Shown here one piece after another: positions 1 through 4,960 of a stretch of DNA of 5,306 bases. The stretch covers positions 1 through 5,306 of the forward strand of contig CAIXEV010000310.1 in assembly GCA_903918555.1 (NCBI GenBank), given 5' to 3'. Below the pieces are notes generated by a model that did no database searches, had not been told where the DNA came from, and saw nothing but the letters and a program-made list of their open reading frames with translations. Both the position numbers and the translations under genes were made by a program. The DNA comes from an uncultured bacterium (lineage in GTDB: Bacteria > Planctomycetota > Phycisphaerae > Phycisphaerales > SM1A02). How positions within the stretch are numbered: position 1 is the first letter of the stretch; each line of letters begins with the position of its first letter.

Positions 1-1580
1 CAAATCCCGACCGCTCGATGGAGGAGCCGTTCAAGGCGCGCATCGTGGCAGGCGACATTCCCGTGGGCGGCAGCGTGGTGCACATCGTCGACCGCGTGAT
101 CGTGCCGCCGCAGTTCGAGAACAAGAGCATCGCATCGCAGGCGTACCGCGAGAAGGACATCAAGGAGTTCGCGATGGGCGGCGACGCGCAGTTCAACGCG
201 CGCTACCTCGTCAAGGAGATGCTCGAGCAGGCGGAGTCGCTCGACGATGCCGGCGCGATCGCGCTCTACAAGACGGGCCTGCGCATGCTCGAGGAAGTCG
301 TGCCCGTGAATCGCAGGGGCGTGATCATGACGATGGACGACCGCGCTCCGGACCAGCGCGCCGTGCAGCGCGAACGCCTGCGCGCCCGCGCCGAGGAGCT
401 CGACCGCGTGTGGTACGCGATGTTCATGAAGAACTCGCCGACCGCGACGACGCTGGCTGCGCCGCTGTCGAGTGCGCTGCCTGCGGCGCGCACGGTCGGA
501 GTGAAGACGGCGCCCGCTGCAAAGGCCCCGGCGACCACCGTCGCCGTGACCACGACGGCCGTGACGGCGGTTGCGGCCGCGCCCGCGGCTCCCGCTGCCC
601 CCGCTGCAACGGCGACCCGCGCTCCCGCGACGCTCGACTGGTGCGAGGTGATTGTGAAGGATGTCGACGCGAAGGTCGTCACCGATGCCGCGCTGCGCGA
701 CGCGATCGCGAAGACAGGCCTTCCGTGGCGCGTGCGCGACAAGGCCTCGGGCATCGAGATGCTGCTTGTTCCATCGGGGCAGTTCATGATGGGTAAGAGC
801 GCTGGCGACGCAGAGGCCCTGGCGAACGAGATTCCCGCTCACAGCGTGACGCTCACCGAGCCGTACTACCTCGGTCGCTATGAAGTCACCCGCGAACAGT
901 GGACGAAGGTGATGGGCGCGGGCGCGAAGTCCGGCGCAGAGCGCGCACAGCCCGGCGTCGAAGGCGCCGAGATCGAAGCGGGCGGCGGTGCGACGATCAT
1001 GGTGAGCGGCGGCATCGAGCTTGTCGATCAGCAGGGAAACAAGATCGTCACCCGCCAGACGGCGGTCGCCGGACCCGATGGGGCCGTGACCTTCACCACC
1101 ACTCCGGTCGGCGACCAGCAAGACCCCGCGCAGGACTCGCGCAGCGGGCTTCCGATCGTGGCCGGATGGACGAAGACGGCCGACTTCTGCGGCAAGATCG
1201 GCATGCGCCTTCCGACCGAGGCCGAGTGGGAGTTCGCATGCCGCGCGGGCGCACAGACCGCGCGCTACGGCGAACTCGACGCGATCGCGTGGCACCGCGG
1301 GAACTCCGACGGCCGCAAGCAGCCCGTCGGAACCAAGGCCGCGAACGCGCTTGGCTTCCACGACATGATCGGCAACGCGTGGGAATGGGTGAACGACTGG
1401 TACGGCGACTACACCCGCAGCGCGAAGACGAATCCGACCGGCCCCGCCTCGGGCACCTCGCGCATCGCCCGCGGCAGCTTCTTCAACTTCGATGATGGGT
1501 TCAACCGCGCATCGCGCCGCTATGAGATGCAGGTGGTGGAGGCCGGCGGCACGGGCTTCCGCGTCGCACGCAACCCGTAA
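1..1580 (+). CDS. FAS1 (fasciclin) / SUMF1-like fusion protein, 5' partial
   Basis: The frame is open to the left edge (codons from base 3), so the ATG at 18 is probably internal. Residues are numbered from that ATG. Residues 8-31 match the end of a fasciclin domain, with the pattern DIPVGGSVVHIVDRVIVPP. A charged helical region (about 35-140) follows, then an Ala/Pro/Thr-rich linker (about 143-206). The SUMF1 (FGE-sulfatase) domain spans about 236-520. Its hallmarks are GIEMLLVPSGQFMMG (245-259), YYLGRYEVTREQW (283-295), MRLPTEAEWEFACRAG (396-411), GFHDMIGNAWEWVNDWY (446-462), RIARGS (482-487) and GFRVAR (513-518). True FGE enzymes oxidise a sulfatase cysteine using two cysteines after the RGGS motif. 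Here that stretch reads RGSFFNFDDGFNR, with none, so enzymatic FGE activity is unlikely and a binding or structural role is more plausible. About 80 residues replace the usual shorter loop after KVMG. FAS1 domains are usually extracellular adhesion modules, so export is likely, but the N-terminus is outside the window. SUMF1 assignment is firm; FAS1 rests on its last strands only. Confidence 0.88.
   Translation, partial: NPDRSMEEPFKARIVAGDIPVGGSVVHIVDRVIVPPQFENKSIASQAYREKDIKEFAMGGDAQFNARYLVKEMLEQAESLDDAGAIALYKTGLRMLEEVVPVNRRGVIMTMDDRAPDQRAVQRERLRARAEELDRVWYAMFMKNSPTATTLAAPLSSALPAARTVGVKTAPAAKAPATTVAVTTTAVTAVAAAPAAPAAPAATATRAPATLDWCEVIVKDVDAKVVTDAALRDAIAKTGLPWRVRDKASGIEMLLVPSGQFMMGKSAGDAEALANEIPAHSVTLTEPYYLGRYEVTREQWTKVMGAGAKSGAERAQPGVEGAEIEAGGGATIMVSGGIELVDQQGNKIVTRQTAVAGPDGAVTFTTTPVGDQQDPAQDSRSGLPIVAGWTKTADFCGKIGMRLPTEAEWEFACRAGAQTARYGELDAIAWHRGNSDGRKQPVGTKAANALGFHDMIGNAWEWVNDWYGDYTRSAKTNPTGPASGTSRIARGSFFNFDDGFNRASRRYEMQVVEAGGTGFRVARNP
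444..635 (+). repeat. Ala/Pro/Thr low-complexity linker-coding tract
   Basis: Within the FAS1-SUMF1 gene, about 64 codons encode almost only Ala, Pro, Thr and Val, including the run APAAPAAPAAT at 579-611. It separates the helical region from the SUMF1 domain. It reads as a flexible interdomain linker of the kind common in exported multidomain proteins. The composition also opens long spurious frames on the opposite strand, which were not called as genes. Confidence 0.75.
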
Positions 1581-1627
1581 ACCCGCGGGAACGCCGCTCG
1601 ACAGGCCAAGTCCCTTGACATCGCTCC

Positions 1628-1668
1628 AGGGCCGGAACTCGCGAGGGTTTCGGCCCTTCTTCGTTCCA
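1628..1668 (+). terminator. Intrinsic terminator of the FAS1-SUMF1 gene
   Basis: Bases 1628-1640 pair with 1645-1657 over 13 consecutive positions, two of them G-T, closing a GCGA loop (1641-1644) that fits the GNRA tetraloop pattern. The stem is followed by TCTTCGTT, a modest T-rich tail. It starts 48 bases after the stop codon at 1578-1580, the normal place for a rho-independent terminator. The tail is interrupted by C and G, so efficiency may be partial. It separates the first gene from the secreted protein gene downstream. Confidence 0.75.
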
Positions 1669-1850
1669 CGGAACCGCACGAGCCCGTCGCGCGGGCCGTA
1701 ACCACGGTCAGGCGTGCGGCCTGTACCGCCTGCGCAGGGCCGCGGCGCCGAAAATTCGTCCGGCGACTTGCCCGAGGCCGCTGAGGAGTCACACTCCAAG
1801 TGGATGGAGGGGCGCGCTCTCACGAGATCACTCATGCGCGCCAGAACCTC
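1669..1850 (+). promoter_or_regulatory. Intergenic region and likely promoter/leader of the secreted protein gene
   Basis: No coding sequence is supported here. Between the terminator and the ribosome-binding site lie three small inverted repeats: GCCCG/CGGGC at 1682-1696, CAGGCG/CGCCTG at 1709-1732 (12-base loop, overlapping a self-complementary CCTGCGCAGG), and GGAGT-CAC-ACTCC at 1785-1797. The only AT-rich island is AAAATT at 1751-1756. It could be part of a promoter, but no convincing -35/-10 pair is visible. The promoter must lie here if the upstream terminator works, because the next gene is otherwise isolated. Confidence 0.35.
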
Positions 1851-1858
1851 AAGAAAGG
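1851..1858 (+). promoter_or_regulatory. Ribosome-binding site of the secreted protein gene
   Basis: AAGAAAGG lies 7 bases before the ATG at 1866 and decides the start. The in-frame ATG at 1800 would add 22 charged residues ahead of a perfect signal peptide and has no better site before it. Confidence 0.65.
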
Positions 1859-1865
1859 TCGCCCA

Positions 1866-2744
1866 ATGCGTTCGAACCTACTCGCAGCACTCTCGACCCT
1901 CGCGCTGACCAGCGCCTCGGCGCTCGCCTCGATCGACATCAACGGCGGCGCTTCGTGGGGCGGCTGGGACCACCGCGGCAACTCGCGCGATGTCGGCATC
2001 TGGGGCGCGCAGAGCACGACCCGCAGCTACGAGCTCTACACGACCGTCTTCACCTTCAACAACGACGCCGTCACAGGCGGCACGCAGGTTCGTGGAAACA
2101 ACACGCCTGTTGGATTCGCGTCCGGCGCCTTCTCGACGGGCGCGTTCGCGAACGGAAACACCATCCTCGGCATCGGCCTTCGGATGAACGGCGGCGCGAG
2201 CGCTGTCAGCCAGAACTTCGTTGGATTCGATCTCTCGGGGACTGGTTTCCAGGCCGCGTCCGCACTCGGAGCGACCGACGGTCGCGTGAGCCTCTCCCAA
2301 TGGGGCAAGTCCGGCGACTTCAGCGCGTGGATCGACCCGAACGCGGGGCCGTCGAATCTCGCGGTCCTGACCAGCAACGGCGCCTCCCAGGGCGGCGCGG
2401 GCGCTTCGTCGAATCTCGTCGGCGGATACGGCTCGGGCGTCAGCTACGACTTCGCGTTCCGCGCGTTCCGCAATGGCGCGGTGGGCGGCGGACTGCAGAT
2501 GTTCTTCGACCTGACCGCGATGCAGAACCTCTACGGCGGCGGATCGAACTTCATCACGAACGGCTGGACGAACGGCGCGACGCCGATCGGCGCGATCGGA
2601 AGCAACATCAAGCTCTCGCTCTACAACGCGGAAGCGAGCCACGCCGACGCGAGCCAGGTCACCTTCGGCGTGACGGTGCCTGCGCCAGGCGCCGTCGCCG
2701 TGCTCGGCTTGTTCGGTCTCGCGGGTGCGCGTCGGCGCCGCTGA
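1866..2744 (+). CDS. Secreted protein with PEP-CTERM-like sorting tail
   Basis: This 292-residue protein is exported. The signal peptide is MRSNLLAALSTLALTSASALA, a short basic start and hydrophobic core with an ALA cleavage motif after residue 21. The mature part has no cysteine and is rich in Gly, Ser, Asn, Ala and aromatics, with alternating patterns suggesting a beta-rich fold (for example YELYTTVFTF at 55-64 and YDFAFRAFRNG at 194-204). The C-terminus has the three-part PEP-CTERM layout: a VPAPG motif (271-275), a hydrophobic segment (276-286) and a basic end, ARRRR (288-292). In known systems such tails are recognised by exosortase, which cuts and anchors the protein at the cell surface; the PAPG form, in place of PEP, is a variant. 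The function of the main domain is not recognised. The start at 1866 is chosen over an in-frame ATG at 1800 because of the signal peptide and ribosome-binding site. The gene stands alone between a terminator and a promoter-like box. Confidence 0.88.
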   Translation: MRSNLLAALSTLALTSASALASIDINGGASWGGWDHRGNSRDVGIWGAQSTTRSYELYTTVFTFNNDAVTGGTQVRGNNTPVGFASGAFSTGAFANGNTILGIGLRMNGGASAVSQNFVGFDLSGTGFQAASALGATDGRVSLSQWGKSGDFSAWIDPNAGPSNLAVLTSNGASQGGAGASSNLVGGYGSGVSYDFAFRAFRNGAVGGGLQMFFDLTAMQNLYGGGSNFITNGWTNGATPIGAIGSNIKLSLYNAEASHADASQVTFGVTVPAPGAVAVLGLFGLAGARRRR

Positions 2745-2759
2745 GGCGCCCCGACCAGC

Positions 2760-2783
2760 CGCAGACGGCGCTCGTCCGCTGCG
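2760..2783 (+). terminator. Possible hairpin terminator after the secreted protein gene
   Basis: CGCAG (2760-2764) pairs with CTGCG (2779-2783) and CGG (2766-2768) with CCG (2776-2778), leaving one bulged A and a 7-base loop. It begins 16 bases after the stop. There is no T-tract, so it may instead be an attenuating hairpin or chance pairing in GC-rich DNA. It lies just upstream of the promoter box of the next gene. Confidence 0.3.
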
Positions 2784-2807
2784 AGATCCGCGCGAGAAGG
2801 TTTGCCC

Positions 2808-2813
2808 TATAGT
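2808..2813 (+). promoter_or_regulatory. -10 box (TATAGT) placed for a leaderless transcript
   Basis: TATAGT is the best -10 match in this gap and sits in very GC-rich DNA. It ends 6 bases before the ATG at 2820, so transcription would begin at or next to the A of the start codon. No Shine-Dalgarno sequence lies at a useful distance from that ATG: the nearest purine run, GAGAAGG at 2794-2800, is 19 bases away. No clear -35 element is visible at 16-18 bases upstream. The box supports the ATG start over the TTG at 2802, which would overlap it. Confidence 0.5.
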
Positions 2814-2819
2814 GCGGCG

Positions 2820-3911
2820 ATGTCGAATCCGTCGCCCACGCCTGAACTCTGGAACGCCGTCGACCGTGCCTTTGAGGATTGGCTTGCGCCAGCCGACGAT
2901 GCGCTGAACCACGCGACGGCCGCTGCGACGAAGGCGGGCCTCCCCGAGATCGCGGTCGCGCCTGCGCAGGGTCGGCTGCTGCAAGTGATCGCACGCACGA
3001 TCGGCGCGCGGAGGATCCTCGAGATCGGCACGCTTGCGGGCTACAGCGCGATCTGGCTTGCGCGCGCGCTGCCTGAGGGCGGACGGCTCGTGACGCTCGA
3101 GCTTGAACCCGCGCGGGCGGAGATCGCGCGCGGGAACCTTGCCTACGCGGGGCTCTCGCAGCAAGTCGAGGTCGTGACGGGGCGCGCGGTCGATTCGCTC
3201 GACGCGATGATCGCGCGCGGCGAGGCGCCATTCGACTTGATCTTCATCGACGCCGACAAGGAAAGCTGCCCGCAGTACCTCGAACGCGCGGTGGCGCTCG
3301 CGCGCGAAGGCACGCTGATCCTCGTCGACAACATCGTGCGACGCGGACGGCTGATCGACGCGAACACGGGCGATGCGGGCGTGGACGGCGCGCGCAAGAT
3401 GATGGACATGGTCGCGAAGCATCCGCGCCTTGAGGCCGCAGGCATCCAGACCGTCGGCGCGAAGGGCTACGACGGCCTGCTGATCGCGCGGGTCACCGCA
3501 GAGCGGACGCCTGCGGCGCCTGCCGTCGCACGCATCTACGAGACGATCCTCTATGGATCCGACCTCGATGCGGCAGCCGCGTTCTACTCGGGCGTCGTCG
3601 GGCTTCCCGTGGCCGTGCGCATGGGAGACCGTGGCGTTGCCTTCCGTCTGGATGCCCAATCGGTTCTCATCGTCTTCGATGCCACCAAGACGGTCCCACA
3701 GCACGAAACGGTTCCGAGCCACGGCACGACCGGCGAAGGACACATCGCGTTCTCCGTCGACGACCTCGACGCGTGGCGTACGCATCTCGCGCGGCTCGGC
3801 GTGCCGATCGAACGCGAAGCGGACTGGTCGCTCGGCGGAAAGTCGATCTATGTCCGCGACCCGGCGCGCAATTCCGTCGAGTTCGTCGCAGGGCGGGTCT
3901 GGAACCTGTGA
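2820..3911 (+). CDS. O-methyltransferase fused to a glyoxalase/VOC domain
   Basis: This 363-residue protein has two domains. Residues about 10-226 are a class I SAM-dependent O-methyltransferase of the caffeoyl-CoA/catechol type. SAM motif I is EIGTLAGYS (68-76), followed by an acidic strand end, TLELEP (92-97). FIDADK (142-147) and LVDN (168-171) supply the family's metal ligands, by alignment D144, D170 and N171, so it should be a divalent-metal-dependent O-methyltransferase. A short Pro/Ala linker (229-236) leads to a vicinal-oxygen-chelate domain (238-360): ETILYGSDLDAAAAFYSGVVGLP, GHIAFSVDDLDAWRTHL and RDPARNSVEFV. Likely VOC metal positions are E241, H308 and E354. Members of the VOC superfamily include glyoxalase I, thiol transferases and ring-cleaving dioxygenases; which of these applies here cannot be told. 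The protein is cytoplasmic, with no signal peptide. The ATG at 2820 is preferred; a TTG at 2802 would add six residues. The stop overlaps the next gene. Both domains look intact. Substrate unknown. Confidence 0.92.
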   Translation: MSNPSPTPELWNAVDRAFEDWLAPADDALNHATAAATKAGLPEIAVAPAQGRLLQVIARTIGARRILEIGTLAGYSAIWLARALPEGGRLVTLELEPARAEIARGNLAYAGLSQQVEVVTGRAVDSLDAMIARGEAPFDLIFIDADKESCPQYLERAVALAREGTLILVDNIVRRGRLIDANTGDAGVDGARKMMDMVAKHPRLEAAGIQTVGAKGYDGLLIARVTAERTPAAPAVARIYETILYGSDLDAAAAFYSGVVGLPVAVRMGDRGVAFRLDAQSVLIVFDATKTVPQHETVPSHGTTGEGHIAFSVDDLDAWRTHLARLGVPIEREADWSLGGKSIYVRDPARNSVEFVAGRVWNL

Positions 3912-4201
3912 GCGACACCCTCGACATCTCTCTCGCGCACAACGCCTGGGCCACGCGCGAACTGCTCCGCGTCTGCGAGAAGCTCGACGACGCGCAGTGG
4001 CACCGTCGCTTCGACATGGGCCCCGGGTCGCTGCACGACACGCTCACGCACATCGTGGGCGCGATGCTCGTCCATGTGACGACCCACGGCATGCACCACC
4101 GCGCGCAGTGCCTCAACATGCTCCGGCGGCTCGAACTGCCGGGGATCAGCGACGCGCTGCCCGACCTCGATGTGCTCGAGTGGCAGCTGCGGGCGAAGTG
4201 A
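3908..4201 (+). CDS. Short DinB-family protein with internal deletion
   Basis: This 97-residue protein starts at a GTG that overlaps the previous stop as GTGA, implying translational coupling with the methyltransferase-VOC gene. Residues 5-53 match the first half of a DinB/YfiT-like four-helix bundle: SLAHNAWATRELL, then GPGSLHDTLTHIVGAM. Residues 54-97 match its last helix and tail: LVHVTTHGMHHRAQCLNMLRR, then LPDLDVLEWQL. Full DinB proteins are usually about 150-180 residues, so roughly 50-70 residues of the middle are missing, without a frameshift, between M53 and L54. The expected metal triad survives as H48, H56 and H60 (HxxxH). Known DinB relatives include metal-dependent thiol transferases using bacillithiol or mycothiol. 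Whether this short form folds, perhaps as a dimer, or is a decaying gene is open. An upstream in-frame ATG at 3773 would run inside the VOC-coding region in another frame and is rejected. The conserved half-motifs make the family call firm. Confidence 0.8.
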   Translation: MSDTLDISLAHNAWATRELLRVCEKLDDAQWHRRFDMGPGSLHDTLTHIVGAMLVHVTTHGMHHRAQCLNMLRRLELPGISDALPDLDVLEWQLRAK

Positions 4202-4236
4202 GGCGACCGCCGGGCCAGAGTCCGGGTCGGCCACGA

Positions 4237-4869
4237 TCACCAGTACCCAGCGTCGGCGAAGCAGCGTCCCGTGGCCGGATCGATCCAGAAGCAGCAGCCT
4301 CCGCCATCGCCCTCGCGCGGCGAACAGAACCGCTTGAATCGCCCGAGAGTCCTAGGGTCGAAATCACCCGGCGCGAGCGGCAGCACCTCCGACAGCTCAC
4401 GCTGGAGTCGCTCGCGACGACGTTCATCGGCGTCCGGATCGCCCGCGTACACCGCGTCCCACTTGTCTTTAGGATCGCGTTGCCGCGGCTCGCCGATCGC
4501 CGCATACGCCGCGTCAAGATGCGCCTCGAGCGCCAAGGGGTCGATGACGAAGCACGCTTTGAAGCTTGCGCCCGTCTTGTCGAGCGCGATGTCGCGCGCC
4601 GCTGCGGGCAAGTAGAACCGAACCCGCCGATCCCAGATCCCGTCGGCAGTCTCATGATGCGAACGGCCCATCGCGAGAAACTCGATCGCGACCGACCCGA
4701 GCGTGCAACTGGGAATGAACGAGAGGATCGAGAAGCCGATGGCCACATTCACCATCTTCGCGCGACGGATGCGAAGGATCGGCGCGACCCACACCGCGAT
4801 GCAACTCGCGCCTAACAGCGCTGCCGCTGTCAGTAGAAGCATCACGTCAAATGAGAAGTAGGTGGTCAT
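4237..4869 (-). CDS. Unrecognised protein with two membrane segments
   Basis: The family is not recognised. Read from the ATG at 4869 the protein has 210 residues; a GTG at 4875 would add two. Neither has a clear Shine-Dalgarno sequence. Residues about 8-32 and 39-66 are hydrophobic and likely membrane-spanning, separated by a basic turn, LRIRRAK (32-38). By the positive-inside rule the turn is cytoplasmic and both ends face the periplasm. The soluble part (about 68-210) holds HHETADG, a region FKACFVIDPLALEAHL (103-118), a charged helix with DERRRERLQRELSEV, and a cysteine-containing end (FCSPRE, CCFWIDPATGRCF). Several cysteines in a predicted periplasmic domain could form disulfides. The hydrophobic pattern, stop-free length and codon composition favour a real gene. 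It lies 85 bases downstream of the prolyl oligopeptidase gene on the same strand and could be co-transcribed with it. It converges with the DinB gene across 35 bases. Confidence 0.72.
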   Translation of the reverse strand: MTTYFSFDVMLLLTAAALLGASCIAVWVAPILRIRRAKMVNVAIGFSILSFIPSCTLGSVAIEFLAMGRSHHETADGIWDRRVRFYLPAAARDIALDKTGASFKACFVIDPLALEAHLDAAYAAIGEPRQRDPKDKWDAVYAGDPDADERRRERLQRELSEVLPLAPGDFDPRTLGRFKRFCSPREGDGGGCCFWIDPATGRCFADAGYW

Positions 4870-4924
4870 CGTCACGAGGTGTACGCCGGCAAAGTCGTGG
4901 AGACACTGACAGGCAGTCCGGCCG

Positions 4925-4954
4925 CGGTCGCGCTCACGCGTACCCGGTCGCGCT
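4925..4954 (-). repeat. 10-bp direct repeat, 20-bp spacing
   Basis: On the plus strand CGGTCGCGCT occurs at 4925-4934 and again at 4945-4954, exactly 20 bp apart, with the palindrome ACGCGT (4936-4941) between them. The pair fills much of the 85-bp gap between the prolyl oligopeptidase stop and the membrane protein start, about 55-85 bases upstream of that start. Two identical sites on one face of the helix suit a regulator-binding site for the membrane protein gene. Chance in GC-rich DNA is also possible. Confidence 0.35.
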
Positions 4955-4960
4955 ACAGCT

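Noticed and set aside
266..787. A 173-codon minus-strand frame with an Ala/Val/Thr-rich hydrophobic stretch resembling a membrane segment
   Set aside because: The hydrophobic part is the mirror of the Ala/Pro linker tract in the FAS1-SUMF1 gene, and the rest is Ser/Arg-rich without motifs.
1615..1620. Perfect TTGACA, as a -35 promoter element
   Set aside because: At 16-18 bases downstream the sequence is GC-rich terminator stem with no -10 box; it is more likely chance.
1682..1696. GCCCG/CGGGC hairpin as a second terminator
   Set aside because: Five base pairs with no T-tract in GC-rich DNA; such pairings are expected by chance.
1800..1865. Upstream ATG start for the secreted protein
   Set aside because: It would place 22 charged residues ahead of a normal signal peptide; the ATG at 1866 has a ribosome-binding site 7 bases before it.
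1878..3785. A 635-codon open frame on the minus strand
   Set aside because: It lies opposite the secreted protein and methyltransferase-VOC genes, both well supported. Its translation is dominated by Arg, Ala, Glu and Asp with no recognisable motif, as expected opposite GC-rich codons.
4202..4236. Possible bidirectional terminator in the convergent gap
   Set aside because: Only CGACC (4204-4208) and GGTCG (4225-4229) pair around a 16-base loop, with no T-tract on either side; too weak to call.
3553..4815. A 420-codon plus-strand frame
   Set aside because: It overlaps the VOC domain, the DinB gene and the membrane protein gene in other frames, and its translation is Arg/Ser/Pro-rich with no conserved motif.
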